In this document: in pieces, positions 15,069 to 24,649 of the stretch
How the letters are laid out: the number at the start of each line of letters is the position of its first letter
Position numbering within the stretch: position 1 is the stretch's first letter
Origin: Flavobacteriaceae bacterium
GTDB taxonomy: Bacteria > Bacteroidota > Bacteroidia > Flavobacteriales > Flavobacteriaceae
DNA: 64,000 bases
NCBI GenBank assembly: GCA_018402205.1
Contig: JAGYIX010000004.1
Coordinates: 186,001 to 250,000 of the forward strand
Direction: 5' to 3'
The notes under the pieces: model-generated
What the model saw: the letters and a program-made list of their open reading frames with translations, nothing else
Databases searched by the model: none
What the model was told of the DNA's origin: nothing
Position numbers and translations under genes: made by a program

Positions 15069-16486
15069 GCGACTTGCTAAATAAACATGTATTATTGGCG
15101 ATGATTTTCTCGGTAGGCTTCACTTTTTCGGCTTGGAGTCAGACCGATGAGACGCCCTCTAGAGACGCCCTTATGCTAGAGTCTATTTACAAGGAGACTC
15201 TGTCGAATGCTAAGGCATACGACTGGCTGCGATTTCTGTCTTTACAGATAGGCGGGCGATTATCAGGATCGGTAGAGGCCGAGCAGGCTATAGAATACAC
15301 TAAAACTATACTCAATGATTTAGGGCTTGATCGGGTGTATTTGCAACCGGTAATGGTGCCCAAGTGGGTTAGAGGAGCCCCTGAATATGCCTATTATGAA
15401 ACGGCTCCTGGACTGAGCACTACAGTACCCATAACTGCTCTAGGCGGATCTGTAGCTACACCAAGTATGGGCATTAAAGCCAAAGTGGTAGAGGTCAAGA
15501 GTATAGAACAGCTAGAGAAGTTAGGGAGACGTACTATAGAAGGAAAAATCGTCTTTTTTAACCGGCCAATGGACCCTCAAATTATTCAAACGTTTCAAGC
15601 TTATGGAGGCTGCGTAGATCAACGCTATTCTGGGGCTCTTGAGGCGGCTAAATACGGCGCTGTTGGTGTTATTGTGCGCTCGATGAATCTTCGAAAAGAC
15701 GATTTTCCGCATACCGGGTCTATGAGCTATGGAGATAGTCCCATTAATTCCCGTATTCCGGCTGCGGCTATAAGCACGAATGGAGCTGATTTACTTTCAG
15801 CTACACTCCGTCTTAATACAGATACAGAGTTCTATTTTAAGCAAAATTGCAGGGCTTTTCCTGAAGTCAAATCCTACAATGTAATTGGAGAGATCAGAGG
15901 AACTGTATATCCTGAAGAGATAATGGTTGTAGGTGGTCATCTTGATTCTTGGGATCTCGGTGATGGGGCCCATGATGATGGAGCAGGGGTGGTGCAGTCT
16001 ATAGAGGTATTGCGAACGCTAAAGGCTATCGGTTATAAGCCCAAACGAACAATGCGTGCAGTTTTATTTATGAATGAAGAAAACGGTCTTAGAGGTGCAA
16101 GAGAATACGCTAGCGAGGCTGAGTCTTTAGGCGAGAAGCATATTTTTGCACTGGAAAGCGATAGCGGAGGCTTTACTCCAAGAGGGTTTCAATTTGATAC
16201 GAGCCCAGAAAATTTTGAACGTATACATAAGTGGGCTGCATTATTCTATCCGTATTTCACCGACCGCTTTGAATTGGGAGGAAGTGGAGCAGATGTAGGG
16301 CCTTTAAAGTCTCAGGGTGCAGTCTTGGCCGGGTTAAGGCCTGATTCTCAAAGGTATTTTGATCATCATCATTCTGACCACGATACGTTTGACCAAGTGA
16401 ATAAACGCGAATTAGAACTTGGAGCGGCAGCAATGGCTTCGCTTCTTTATTTAATGGATACTTACGGAGCAGAAGCTTCGAATTAA
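15065..16486 (+). CDS. Secreted M28-family zinc aminopeptidase/carboxypeptidase
   Basis: A 473-residue exported peptidase. A signal peptide ([17 protein letters not shown]) is followed by an M28 domain interrupted by a PA-like insert (about residues 130-250, including [18 protein letters not shown]). Metal ligands are visible in order: [21 protein letters not shown] (His, bridging Asp), [10 protein letters not shown] (Glu-Glu), ALESDSGGF (Asp) and [12 protein letters not shown] (His). This arrangement fits glutamate-carboxypeptidase-like or aminopeptidase M28 enzymes; specificity cannot be assigned. It overlaps the regulator by 4 bases (ATGA), implying shared transcription, which is an odd pairing. 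Acts in the periplasm or outside. Confidence 0.9.
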   Translation: MSDLLNKHVLLAMIFSVGFTFSAWSQTDETPSRDALMLESIYKETLSNAKAYDWLRFLSLQIGGRLSGSVEAEQAIEYTKTILNDLGLDRVYLQPVMVPKWVRGAPEYAYYETAPGLSTTVPITALGGSVATPSMGIKAKVVEVKSIEQLEKLGRRTIEGKIVFFNRPMDPQIIQTFQAYGGCVDQRYSGALEAAKYGAVGVIVRSMNLRKDDFPHTGSMSYGDSPINSRIPAAAISTNGADLLSATLRLNTDTEFYFKQNCRAFPEVKSYNVIGEIRGTVYPEEIMVVGGHLDSWDLGDGAHDDGAGVVQSIEVLRTLKAIGYKPKRTMRAVLFMNEENGLRGAREYASEAESLGEKHIFALESDSGGFTPRGFQFDTSPENFERIHKWAALFYPYFTDRFELGGSGADVGPLKSQGAVLAGLRPDSQRYFDHHHSDHDTFDQVNKRELELGAAAMASLLYLMDTYGAEASN

Positions 16487-16497
16487 AATTACGCCTA

Positions 16498-17430
16498 ATG
16501 CAAGAAGGAATTTACGCTAAAATTGAAACAACAAAAGGAACTATTCTTATTCAACTCACCTACGACAAAACTCCGGGAACCGTCGGAAATTTTGTGGCTC
16601 TAGCTGAGGGAAATTTAGAAAATAATGCAAAGTCACAAGGCACGCCCTATTATGACGGACTCAACTTTCACAGAGTTATCCCTGATTTTATGATTCAGGG
16701 GGGCTGTCCGCTTGGCTCAGGAACGGGTGACCCTGGTTATAAGTTTGACGACGAGTTTCATCCCGATTTAAAACACGACCGTTCTGGCGTGCTCTCTATG
16801 GCTAATTCGGGCCCTGGCACCAACGGAAGTCAGTTTTTCATCACCCACGTACCTACCCCTTGGTTAGATAATAAGCACACTGTCTTTGGGTATGTTGTAT
16901 CTGGTCAAGAGGTGGTAGATAGTATCGCTCAAGGAGATGCAATTACCACAGTAGAAATTGTCCGAGAAGGTTCCAATGCCGCCCAGTGGAATGCCATTGA
17001 GGCCTTCCGAAATTTTGAGAATTCTAGGGCTAAAAGAGAACAAGCTGAGCGTGAAGCACGCGAAGCTGGGCTTGAAAACCTTGCGGCGGGATTTGAAAAA
17101 ACAGCTTCAGGACTCCGTTATAAAATCATTCAGAATGGAAAAGGAGTTGCCGCGGTAAAAAATAAAAAAGTTAGTGTTCACTACGAGGGTAGCCTTGAAA
17201 ATGGACAAATTTTTGATTCGTCTTACAAGCGCAAAGAACCTATCGAATTCACTTTGGGTATTGGGCAGGTGATTTCTGGCTGGGACGAGGGTGTGGCACT
17301 CTTAAAAGAGGGCGATAAAGCCCGCTTTGTTATTCCTTCTGATCTCGGTTATGGTGCTCGAGGAGCAGGCGGAGTAATTCCTCCACATGCAACCCTTATT
17401 TTCGACGTTGAATTAGTCAAAGTAGGATGA
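16498..17430 (+). CDS. Cyclophilin-FKBP fusion peptidyl-prolyl isomerase
   Basis: A 310-residue dual-family immunophilin with two prolyl isomerase domains. Residues 5-165 form the cyclophilin: [86 protein letters not shown] charged helical linker ([19 protein letters not shown]) leads to the FKBP domain from about 200 ([64 protein letters not shown]). The order is cyclophilin first. No signal peptide, so cytoplasmic; likely a general folding helper. It follows the M28 gene by 11 bases and overlaps the next gene by 4. Confidence 0.95.
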   Translation: MQEGIYAKIETTKGTILIQLTYDKTPGTVGNFVALAEGNLENNAKSQGTPYYDGLNFHRVIPDFMIQGGCPLGSGTGDPGYKFDDEFHPDLKHDRSGVLSMANSGPGTNGSQFFITHVPTPWLDNKHTVFGYVVSGQEVVDSIAQGDAITTVEIVREGSNAAQWNAIEAFRNFENSRAKREQAEREAREAGLENLAAGFEKTASGLRYKIIQNGKGVAAVKNKKVSVHYEGSLENGQIFDSSYKRKEPIEFTLGIGQVISGWDEGVALLKEGDKARFVIPSDLGYGARGAGGVIPPHATLIFDVELVKVG

Positions 17431-17951
17431 ACGACTTAAAATACCCTATTGGACCATTCGCTAAGCCTTTAATCATTGAGCAATCGCATTTGTCTGAGGC
17501 AGTAGAGACCTTAAGGCATATTCCGGTTAAACTTAGACAACTCGTAGAATCATGGAGCGATGCGCAGTTAGATACGCCCTATCGCGAAGGGGGGTGGACA
17601 GCTCGTCAACTCATTCATCATCTAGCCGACAGCCATATGCACAGTCTTATCCGCTACAAATGGGCATTGTCTGAAGAAACACCGCTTATTAAAGCTTACG
17701 ATCAAGATGCCTGGGCTAAATTACCAGACGCCTTTATGCCGATATCTTCTTCTTTAGCATTGTTTGAGGCCGTTCATGAGAAAATAATAGGCATTGTAGA
17801 GACTTTAGATAACGACCAAATGCAAGCTGCTTTTATTCATCCCGAAACAAAAAAAGAGCGCAATCTACTAGAGAATACGCTCCTTTATGCTTGGCATTCG
17901 GCTCATCATTTCGCCCATTTAGAGCGACTTGCTGAACGCATGGAATGGTAG
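17427..17951 (+). CDS. DinB/YfiT-like putative metal-dependent enzyme
   Basis: A 174-residue four-helix-bundle protein of the DinB/YfiT (bacillithiol-transferase-like) superfamily. The motif [27 protein letters not shown] carries the first histidine ligand, and the C-terminal [22 protein letters not shown] the H-x-x-x-H pair that completes the metal triad. YfiT proteins are often annotated as putative thiol transferases, and this genome encodes BshC, so a bacillithiol-dependent role is a fair guess. The start overlaps the immunophilin stop (ATGA). Ends six bases before the convergent M14 peptidase. Confidence 0.88.
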   Translation: MNDLKYPIGPFAKPLIIEQSHLSEAVETLRHIPVKLRQLVESWSDAQLDTPYREGGWTARQLIHHLADSHMHSLIRYKWALSEETPLIKAYDQDAWAKLPDAFMPISSSLALFEAVHEKIIGIVETLDNDQMQAAFIHPETKKERNLLENTLLYAWHSAHHFAHLERLAERMEW

Positions 17952-17957
17952 TACGAT

Positions 17958-20489
17958 TTACATGGATTCTCCAAAAAACAAAGCGTTGAGCAATAAGCGG
18001 TTTGTTCCGTACCAGAAGGCTCTAAAGTTTGTGTTGTCGGTGAAGCCTATAACGCGTCCTGCACCCATTGACTGTGTGACAAATGGAACGGATCCTTTCA
18101 AAACTTGTAGATTTTCTTCTGAGATATAGCCGCTCAAAAGGGGTGTTTCGGTATAGCGAATAGGATTTTCAAAGGATTGTTTCTTGGGTTCTATATAGAT
18201 ATTGGTATTTCTAAATAGAGCTATCTTGTCTTCGCTAAAACCAAAATTTATAGGATGAGATCGGTCGATAGTGGCTTGAAATATGGCTCCTCCTGTAACT
18301 TGTGCCCCTTCATACTTGTCTCGTTGATCGAAACCTAGACCTTTGGCTTCTTTTACCTCTGCTGTTCGAGTCTCAAAATCTAACAAATTGTTACGTTTCA
18401 TCCAATTAACCGTATTGCGATAGCCGATAAGAATGCCCCCTTTACGCACCCATTGCTTGAGATTATCTACAGTGCGTTCACTTAGATTTAATCCGTAAGA
18501 GGTACTTGGAAATATAATTCGATTGTAACGCGAGAGATCTGCACGCTCTATGGTTCTAGTATCTAGCTTAGTCACTTTAATGCCAAATCGCTGATCAAAC
18601 AAATGCCACATTTCGCCAGCGTCGTAGGAGCTTATGCCGTCACCCACTATTAGTGCTACTGAAATAGGTTTTACGGGATCAAAATCATTGCTTCCTAAAT
18701 CGATTCCTTTAGCACGTCCAGTGCTTACAGCATCTACTTTTACAGGTATTTCTTTTACTAATTCAGTGATTTCTTGAAAAAGTGCATCTGCATTTAGGGA
18801 TTGACTTTGTAACGGAACCATAAGCGTTCCATAGTCGTAATTCTTGCCTTCAAGTTCAAAAGGAGCCATAGCTACCTTTACTCGAATGCCCTTTTGGGTG
18901 AGGTGATGTGTCAGTTTAGAAGCATAGTAGTCGTGAGGCTCGAATAGGTAGGCGTAAGTACTTTTTTCGCTTACCGATCCCGATCGAAGTTTGAGCTCGG
19001 TAGACTCACTTAACGCCGAAGTGGGTTTCTTCGAGAGTTTTTCGTAGTTCACTCCGAATGCGTGCGGAAATGTCCATGCCGAGATATCGTAAAAAAGGCT
19101 GTCTGCGAAAACGCTGCGCTCTTCAAAAATGGCGTGAATAAGTCTTGGATTCTTTTGATTAAGCGGAACAAAGTAGCTCTGACCGGCTTCGTATTTCTTT
19201 CCAGAAATGGTCACTGCTTCATTCATCACTTGGTGCTTTATTCGCTGGCGCTTCAACACCTCAGCTAGATGCCAAGGGCTGCTGTAGTCTTTAGCCGATC
19301 CAAAGATATAGCCTGATGATTTTTCGCCCTGAGCCTCTACTTTGAGTTGTTTATAGTAGTTGTATTGGTAACTCTGAAGTTGAGATTTTAGTCCATTGGC
19401 TGCCTTGAGTGTAGAGACTGCGGTACTCATTTGATTACGCACAGTAAAAGGAAAGGTCAATAATCCGTTTTCGCTCTCTTGAACATGTCCTCTAGAACTT
19501 GCTTGCTCAAACAGAATACCCACACTGCCATTAACGTCTGGAAAGGTTGAGCCCTTTCCGTAGTAATAATCGTCATAGTTCTCTTCACTGTAATACAACG
19601 AGCCAATCTCATTAAGCGCTGCTTCGTGATAATCTCCAATAGCTGCAGTCAATTCTTGGTTGATCTTAGGCGTCAATGGATGTACGCGATTAGGTTCTCC
19701 TGGCTGAAAGAAAAAGGTCGAGTTGGTACCCATTTCGTGGTGATCGGTAAGAATATTTGGAACCCAATCGTGAAACGTCTCAATGCGCGCTCTACTTTCT
19801 GGAAGCTGCACAGGTAACCAGTCACGGTTGAGATCAAAGTAGTAGTGATTGGTGCGCCCGCCAGGCCAGACTTCACTGTATTCACGATCATTCGAATCTG
19901 AATTAATCACATGGGCTCTATTGGTATTGGCCCAATAAGCGAAACGTTGTAAACCGTCTGGATTAAAGCTTGGATCAAATAAGACCACGGTGTTTTCAAG
20001 CATTTTGAGCGCTTCATCTGAGGCTGCTAGGTAATAAGCATAGGCCAGGGAAGCGTTCGAGCCACTCGGCTCATTACCGTGAATAGAAAACCCTTGATAA
20101 ATGATGACCGGGTTTTCTGCACCTGGAACTTTTTCACCAGAAGCTATCTGTTGCTGATCGGCCTTAATCTCTTCTATTCGAGCTAGGTTTTCTGGACTTG
20201 ACACGGTTAGTAACACTATGGGTCTTCCCTCAAAAGTGGTACCCCTAGAGACTAACTGCATGCGATCACTAGCGTTAGCTAATGCGGTCATGTATTGAAT
20301 TAACTTGTCATGGGTAATGTGCCATTCGCCTACTTCATGGCCAATTATTTGTTCAGGCCTAGGCACCGAAGCATCGTAGTTGGCCGATTTCGGAAGGTAG
20401 TATTCAAGGGTTACGTCGGCAGAAGACTGTTGACCGCTTACAAAGCCAAACAGACACAGCCCTAAAAGGCTGAATAAGCGTTTTATCAT
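17958..20489 (-). CDS. Secreted M14-family zinc carboxypeptidase, large
   Basis: An 843-residue exported metallopeptidase. Signal peptide MIKRLFSLLGLCLFGFVSGQ; M14 catalytic domain over about residues 50-370 with zinc ligands in YQGFSIHGNEPSGS (H-x-x-E) and the later ILTDHHEMG region, FDPSFNPDGLQRFAYW and RTNHYYFDLNRDW for substrate binding, and the catalytic-base segment VGILFEQASSRG. The remaining 450 residues (SEKSTYAYLFEPHDYYASKL ..., VALIVGDGISSYDAGEMWHLFDQRFG ...) include a glutamine-amidotransferase-like C-terminal region. A second, frameshifted paralogue lies at 40830-43266 with the same layout. Likely digests peptides in the periplasm or outside. Upstream neighbour on the same strand is the PUR protein, 18 bases away. 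Confidence 0.92.
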   Translation of the reverse strand: MIKRLFSLLGLCLFGFVSGQQSSADVTLEYYLPKSANYDASVPRPEQIIGHEVGEWHITHDKLIQYMTALANASDRMQLVSRGTTFEGRPIVLLTVSSPENLARIEEIKADQQQIASGEKVPGAENPVIIYQGFSIHGNEPSGSNASLAYAYYLAASDEALKMLENTVVLFDPSFNPDGLQRFAYWANTNRAHVINSDSNDREYSEVWPGGRTNHYYFDLNRDWLPVQLPESRARIETFHDWVPNILTDHHEMGTNSTFFFQPGEPNRVHPLTPKINQELTAAIGDYHEAALNEIGSLYYSEENYDDYYYGKGSTFPDVNGSVGILFEQASSRGHVQESENGLLTFPFTVRNQMSTAVSTLKAANGLKSQLQSYQYNYYKQLKVEAQGEKSSGYIFGSAKDYSSPWHLAEVLKRQRIKHQVMNEAVTISGKKYEAGQSYFVPLNQKNPRLIHAIFEERSVFADSLFYDISAWTFPHAFGVNYEKLSKKPTSALSESTELKLRSGSVSEKSTYAYLFEPHDYYASKLTHHLTQKGIRVKVAMAPFELEGKNYDYGTLMVPLQSQSLNADALFQEITELVKEIPVKVDAVSTGRAKGIDLGSNDFDPVKPISVALIVGDGISSYDAGEMWHLFDQRFGIKVTKLDTRTIERADLSRYNRIIFPSTSYGLNLSERTVDNLKQWVRKGGILIGYRNTVNWMKRNNLLDFETRTAEVKEAKGLGFDQRDKYEGAQVTGGAIFQATIDRSHPINFGFSEDKIALFRNTNIYIEPKKQSFENPIRYTETPLLSGYISEENLQVLKGSVPFVTQSMGAGRVIGFTDNTNFRAFWYGTNRLLLNALFFGESM

Positions 20490-20507
20490 GGGGATTAAAT
20501 TTACAGG

Positions 20508-20885
20508 TTAAAGTTCCTCGAAATCAAGGTCAGTAAACGATGAAGAAGAGTTGTTGGAATCTTCAGAATGGTCTTCTTCGTCTTCCTTTTTAAAGTCTTT
20601 TTGATGACGTTCAGAAATCACTTCTTCTCCCTTAGCGTCTATTACAAACTGCATCATCTCATTTAAGATCTCGCCAAAAGCGGTAAAATCTTCTTTATAC
20701 AGATATATCTTGTGTTTTTTGTAGTGAAAACTTCCGTCTTCATTCGAAAATTTCTTACTCTCTGTGAGGGTAAGATAATAGTCTCCTGCTTTGGTGGCCC
20801 TAACGTCAAAAAAGTAGGTTCTTCTGCCCGCTCTTAAAACTTTAGAGAAAATTTCTTCCTGATCTCCATTAAATCTTGATTCCAT
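20508..20885 (-). CDS. PUR-family (DUF3276) nucleic-acid-binding protein
   Basis: A 125-residue protein with the Bacteroidota PUR-alpha-like domain: EEIFSKVLRAGRRTYFFDVRATKAGDYYLTLTESKKF, then YKKHKIYLYKEDFTAFGEILNEMMQFV. Purine-rich-element-binding proteins of this fold bind single-stranded DNA/RNA. The last 30 residues are a disordered, acidic and Ser-rich tail (HSEDSNNSSSSFTDLDFEEL). Found across Bacteroidota, which supports the taxonomic call; its cellular target is unknown. Between the ABC exporter (61-base gap upstream) and the M14 peptidase. Confidence 0.9.
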   Translation of the reverse strand: MESRFNGDQEEIFSKVLRAGRRTYFFDVRATKAGDYYLTLTESKKFSNEDGSFHYKKHKIYLYKEDFTAFGEILNEMMQFVIDAKGEEVISERHQKDFKKEDEEDHSEDSNNSSSSFTDLDFEEL

Positions 20886-20946
20886 AAAAAGACTGCATTA
20901 ACGTCTCTATCAAAAATGTAAAAAAAAAGAATGTCGAACAACTTTT

Positions 20947-22692
20947 TTACGATACTAATTGTTCTTGATAAAGATGCTTGTAAAATCCTTCTTCTTCTAT
21001 CAGCTTTGAGTGTGTTCCTTCTTGAACTACTCGACCCTGATCGAGAACTAGAATACGATTGGCGTGTTTAATAGTAGATATGCGATGACTAACGATAAGT
21101 GTGGTCTTGTGTTTAGTCAAATTTTTAATGTGCTCAAGAATAACTTCTTCTGTTTCGGTATCTACAGCAGAAAGACAGTCGTCGAATATGTAAAGCTTGG
21201 CATTTTTAATAAGCGCCCTAGCTATAGCGACTCGCTGTTTCTGGCCTCCACTTAGAGAAATTCCTCTTTCGCCTAAAAGGGTGTCGTAGCCTTTGGGAAA
21301 GGTTAGAATATTATCGTGAACGTCTGCCATTTTAGCTGCTCTAATGATTTGTTCTTCAGAGGCTTCATTAAGACCAAATTGAATGTTTGCCCTAATAGTT
21401 TCAGAGAATAAAAAAGAGTCTTGAGGTACGGCTCCTATTTCGGTGCGCAATTTTTGGAGGTCAAATTCTTTGAGGTCGCGATCATCAAGTAATACCTTGC
21501 CGCTAGAAGGGTCTAATAGGCGCGAAACCAGGTCAACAATACTTGACTTTCCCGACCCTGTTTTGCCTAGAATAGCCAAAGTTTCACCAGGATTTACGGA
21601 GAAACTAACCTCTTTCAGCGCCTCAATCTCGGTATCTTCATATGTTAAGGATACCTTTTCAAAGCTCAGCTTTCCTCTAATTTGTTCTAATGAATGCACG
21701 CCTGAAACTAGATCGGGCTCGGTGGTTAAGAAATCATTGATTCGCTCTTGTGAGGCTTCTGCACGCTGAATAATAGAGGTGAGCCATCCTACTACAGTAA
21801 CAGGCCATGTAAGCATATTTACATAGAGTATAAATTCTGCAATTAGTCCTACAGAGTCTATGCGCCCTTCAATGTACATGCGCCCTCCTACATACATTAC
21901 AATTATATTGGAGGCGCCAATGAGTAAGAGCATTAGCGGAAAAAACCAGGCATTTATTTTTGCTAGGTGCATGGCTGTCTCTTTTCCTTCTACAGAGAGT
22001 TTTCGAATGTCTTTGTCGATCTGAGGTTCTAATCCATACGCTTTTACGACTGCAATTCCTGAAAAATGCTCTTGAGTAAAGGTAGAGAGGGTAGACAAGA
22101 AGGCCTGAACCTCTGTGCTTCTTTGATGTATACGTTTGCTTATGCTGTAAATCAACAGCGATAGCAACGGAAACGGAAGCACGGTATATAAGGCAAGGGT
22201 AGGTGCTTTGATGAACATTAGCGGAATCAAAATCAGAAAAAGAGTAAGGGTTTGTAGCCCATACATAATAGCCGGACCGGCATACATGCGCACCTGACTC
22301 ACGTCTTCTGAAAGTCTATTCATTAGGTCACCGACTCTATTTTTCTTAAAAAAATTCAAAGAAAGTTTTAGGTAGTGACCAAAAACTTCATTTTTTAAAT
22401 CAAATTCTATATAACGCGAAACATTGATTATGTACTGCCGCATTAAGAAAGTGAGTAGAGCAGCCATAGCCGTGGTGCCAATGATGATTCCGATATCAAA
22501 AGCTAAAAGTTTTTGGGCGGCTTCTCTGGTGATCTCTTCTTTGAAAAACCGCTCAATGGTTTGAATCGACTTATTGATATATGAGGGCATCACTAGTGAA
22601 GAAATGCGTGCACTAGCTGTAATTAGAAGTCCAATCAGTAGTTTTTTCCAGTATTTTAAGAAGTATTTATTTAGATGCCGAAGGGCTTTCAT
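20947..22692 (-). CDS. ABC exporter, fused membrane and ATPase domains
   Basis: About 581 residues from ATG 22692 (MKALRHLNKYFLKYWKKLL). The track start 22716 lies inside the likely -7 box, so the downstream ATG is preferred. Six membrane segments (residues 15-300) contain the NRLSEDVSQVRMYAGPAIMYG coupling-type motif, followed by the nucleotide-binding domain: Walker A AILGKTGSGKSSIVDL, Q-loop GAVPQDSFLFSETI, signature ISLSGGQKQRVAIARALI, Walker B KLYIFDDCLSAVDTETEE, H-loop TLIVSHRIST. MsbA/multidrug-type half-transporter acting as a homodimer in the inner membrane. Substrate unknown. Divergent from nusB. Confidence 0.92.
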   Translation of the reverse strand: MKALRHLNKYFLKYWKKLLIGLLITASARISSLVMPSYINKSIQTIERFFKEEITREAAQKLLAFDIGIIIGTTAMAALLTFLMRQYIINVSRYIEFDLKNEVFGHYLKLSLNFFKKNRVGDLMNRLSEDVSQVRMYAGPAIMYGLQTLTLFLILIPLMFIKAPTLALYTVLPFPLLSLLIYSISKRIHQRSTEVQAFLSTLSTFTQEHFSGIAVVKAYGLEPQIDKDIRKLSVEGKETAMHLAKINAWFFPLMLLLIGASNIIVMYVGGRMYIEGRIDSVGLIAEFILYVNMLTWPVTVVGWLTSIIQRAEASQERINDFLTTEPDLVSGVHSLEQIRGKLSFEKVSLTYEDTEIEALKEVSFSVNPGETLAILGKTGSGKSSIVDLVSRLLDPSSGKVLLDDRDLKEFDLQKLRTEIGAVPQDSFLFSETIRANIQFGLNEASEEQIIRAAKMADVHDNILTFPKGYDTLLGERGISLSGGQKQRVAIARALIKNAKLYIFDDCLSAVDTETEEVILEHIKNLTKHKTTLIVSHRISTIKHANRILVLDQGRVVQEGTHSKLIEEEGFYKHLYQEQLVS

Positions 22693-22713
22693 AAAGAAAT
22701 GATTGACAATTTT

Positions 22714-22721
22714 CAAAGATA
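22714..22721 (-). promoter_or_regulatory. Candidate -7 box for the ABC exporter
   Basis: Reverse-strand TATCTTTG is an exact TAnnTTTG match, 21 bases before ATG 22692. Its overlap with the longer ORF's ATG (22714-22716) is the reason for preferring the shorter start. Confidence 0.45.
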
Positions 22722-22740
22722 GTGTATCGAATTATAACTG

Positions 22741-22748
22741 TACCTTTA
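22741..22748 (+). promoter_or_regulatory. Candidate -7 box for nusB
   Basis: TACCTTTA, a TAnnTTTG variant, lies 35 bases upstream of the nusB ATG at 22784 in the divergent gap. Confidence 0.35.
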
Positions 22749-22783
22749 ACGCCGTTGTTCAACTGTGTTCAAAGTTCTTTTTC

Positions 22784-23731
22784 ATGCTCACGCGCCGCCA
22801 CATTCGCATTAAGGTTTTTCAAAATCTCTATGCTCTTAGCAAATCCCCCGAAAATACACTAGAGCGTCAGCAAAAATTGCTCAAAGAGAGTATCGATCAG
22901 AGCATATCCCTGTATTTACTGCAATTAAACTTTTTTTACGCCCTCAGACAATGGGCCATACGTGATTTGAAGGCCCGTAAGAATGCCTATTTAGAATCTT
23001 CTAAGAGCGTCTATGCCGATCCTGAGCGGTTTATTCATAATCCGTATCTAATGGCTATCACTGAGACGGACGCGTTGAGAACACATTGGAAAAAACACAA
23101 GATTAACCAGTGGTATTTAAATGAGAAATACGTGGTTAAGGTGTATAATGAATATGTAGCTAGTGCCGTCTACGTGAATTACATGACCGCTGAGAAAGTA
23201 AGCTTAAAGCAACACCAAGAGCAATTGTTGAGTCTATTTCATGACTTTGTAGCTCCCAATGATGAACTCTATGGATTTTTGGAAGATGAGTGCCTGAGTT
23301 GGGCTGACGATTTTCCAGTGATCAATACTTTTATCTACAAGAAATTATCTACCCTACTGCTAGATGAAAACAACGCCTTTGAGGCGATTGATGAGCTGGT
23401 GAGCGATGACGATAGAACTTTTGCCACGGCCCTTTTGGCTAAAATTGCCTTGAATTATGAGTCTTATGCTAAAGAAATCGAAGGAAAAACTCCGAATTGG
23501 GATCAAGATCGGATCACCGATGTAGACAAGATTTTACTCATTATGGGAATAGGGGAACTGCTTGACTTCGAATCGATACCCCCCAAAGTTACCTTGAACG
23601 AGTATTTAGAGATCGCCAAGGAATACTCTACCCCAAAAAGCAGCTTATTCATAAACGGAATTTTAGACCAATTAAGTAAAGAATTCAATGCGAATAAGCG
23701 AATAAATAAAGCAGGAAGGGGCCTGCTGTAA
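22784..23731 (+). CDS. nusB: Transcription antitermination factor NusB, long form
   Basis: Start at ATG 22784 (MLTRRHIRIKVFQNLYALSKS) rather than 22703, because this is the conserved NusB beginning. Of 315 residues the C-terminal 120 or so form the canonical NusB helical domain (DDRTFATALLAKIALNYESYAKEIEG..., DKILLIMGIGELLDFESIPPKVTLNEYLEIAKEYSTPKSSLFINGILDQL). The N-terminal part (YALRQWAIRDLKARKNAYLESSKS...) is an extra helical region seen in Bacteroidota NusB and about doubles the length of E. coli NusB (139). It binds boxA RNA with NusE for rRNA antitermination. Stop is 54 bases before the DUF1573 gene, which has its own promoter box. Confidence 0.92.
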   Translation: MLTRRHIRIKVFQNLYALSKSPENTLERQQKLLKESIDQSISLYLLQLNFFYALRQWAIRDLKARKNAYLESSKSVYADPERFIHNPYLMAITETDALRTHWKKHKINQWYLNEKYVVKVYNEYVASAVYVNYMTAEKVSLKQHQEQLLSLFHDFVAPNDELYGFLEDECLSWADDFPVINTFIYKKLSTLLLDENNAFEAIDELVSDDDRTFATALLAKIALNYESYAKEIEGKTPNWDQDRITDVDKILLIMGIGELLDFESIPPKVTLNEYLEIAKEYSTPKSSLFINGILDQLSKEFNANKRINKAGRGLL

Positions 23732-23749
23732 AACGCAAAAAGAAATGTT

Positions 23750-23757
23750 TATTTTTG
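23750..23757 (+). promoter_or_regulatory. Candidate -7 box for the DUF1573 gene
   Basis: TATTTTTG, an exact TAnnTTTG match 28 bases before the ATG at 23786. No TTG at usual spacing. Confidence 0.45.
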
Positions 23758-23785
23758 ATGCATTATTATAAATAGATTTTAAACG

Positions 23786-24289
23786 ATGAAAAATTCAATG
23801 TTATTTTCTTTGGCTTTATCCTTTACTCTGCTAGCAGTAAATACGTCTTGTGGAGACACTTCTAAAAAGACCTCAAAGGAGTCTGAGGCCTCTAGTGCAA
23901 TGCCTGCGGCTGCGGCGACTGACGGAGATGTTCAGACTAAGTTCGCACGTATGTCTTTTGACAAGGTAGAACACGATTTTGGAGCCATTAGAGCGGGTGC
24001 TCCCCAAGAGACCGTATTCACTTTTAAAAATATAGGAGACGCCCCTTTAATTATTACCAATGCGCGCTCTAGTTGCGGATGCACCGTTCCTGATTATCCG
24101 CGTAATACGCCAATAGCTCCAGGAGAATCTGGGGAGTTGTTGGTCATGTTTAACGGTACCGGAGTTAATCAAGTGACTAAATCTATCACTCTGACTACGA
24201 ATACTAAAGCGGGAACAGAAACGTTGAGAATTAAAGCTTTTGTAGAGCCTGAAGGTTCAACTGCCTTTGATTCGCCTTTAAAGAAATAA
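23786..24289 (+). CDS. DUF1573 lipoprotein
   Basis: A 167-residue exported lipoprotein: signal MKNSMLFSLALSFTLLAVNTSC with the acylated Cys22, a Ser/Ala/Lys linker, then an immunoglobulin-like DUF1573 domain (FDKVEHDFGAIRAGAPQETVFTFKNIGDAPLIITNARSSCGCTVPDYPRNTPIAPGESGELLVMFN). The SCGCT pair is the family hallmark. The fold resembles Hydin/ASPM-type beta sandwiches; biochemical role unknown. It lies 18 bases upstream of yajC and shares its terminator, a pairing I recall from other flavobacteria. Confidence 0.9.
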   Translation: MKNSMLFSLALSFTLLAVNTSCGDTSKKTSKESEASSAMPAAAATDGDVQTKFARMSFDKVEHDFGAIRAGAPQETVFTFKNIGDAPLIITNARSSCGCTVPDYPRNTPIAPGESGELLVMFNGTGVNQVTKSITLTTNTKAGTETLRIKAFVEPEGSTAFDSPLKK

Positions 24290-24307
24290 TTATTAAAGTA
24301 CTATTTC

Positions 24308-24586
24308 ATGGAAGCTATTAGCCAATTTCTACCCCTCATACTCATTTTTGTGGTAGCTTATTTTTTTATGATCCGCCCGCAGATGAAGCGCCAAAAGGAT
24401 GAAAAAAAGTTTATTACCGCATTAAAAAAAGGCGATAGGGTAATTACCAAAAGTGGGCTACACGGCAAAATTATGGAAATCAATGATGCAGATAAAACTG
24501 TAGTTATTGAAACGCTTGCGGGTAAGCTTAAATTGGAGAACAGCTCGGTGTCTCATGAGCTGAGCCAAAAACTGCAAAAAACCTAA
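24308..24586 (+). CDS. yajC: Sec translocon accessory subunit YajC
   Basis: A 92-residue single-span membrane protein that associates with SecDF. N-terminal hydrophobic segment FLPLILIFVVAYFFMIRPQMKRQKDEKKFI, then the conserved cytoplasmic part LKKGDRVITKSGLHGKIMEINDADKTVVIET. Typical length. Follows the DUF1573 lipoprotein by 18 bases and is followed 26 bases later by a clear intrinsic terminator. Confidence 0.96.
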   Translation: MEAISQFLPLILIFVVAYFFMIRPQMKRQKDEKKFITALKKGDRVITKSGLHGKIMEINDADKTVVIETLAGKLKLENSSVSHELSQKLQKT

Positions 24587-24612
24587 GGCGCTGCGGTCAA
24601 TTAAAAATTAAA

Positions 24613-24638
24613 GGGGTGATTAATGTCACTCCTTTTTT
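24613..24638 (+). terminator. Intrinsic terminator after yajC
   Basis: GGGGTGA / TCACTCC (7 bp, one G-U) with loop TTAATG and tail TTTTTT. The ATG used by the ORF track for pyrD (24623) lies in this loop, which argues for the downstream start at 24650. Confidence 0.85.
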
Positions 24639-24649
24639 GTATAAACACC

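Noticed and set aside
20886-20946. TTG-N17-TACATTTT as the promoter of the PUR-family gene
   Set aside because: The -7 box lacks the TTTG ending at the proper distance and lies in a poly-T/poly-A stretch, so the match is weak.
23711-23726. GCAGG/CCTGC hairpin at the nusB end as a terminator
   Set aside because: Only 5 bp, inside the coding sequence, and followed by an A-rich stretch rather than Ts.
24623-24649. Longer pyrD starting at 24623 as in the ORF track
   Set aside because: That ATG is in the loop of a clear terminator and the added residues are not part of the family's start.
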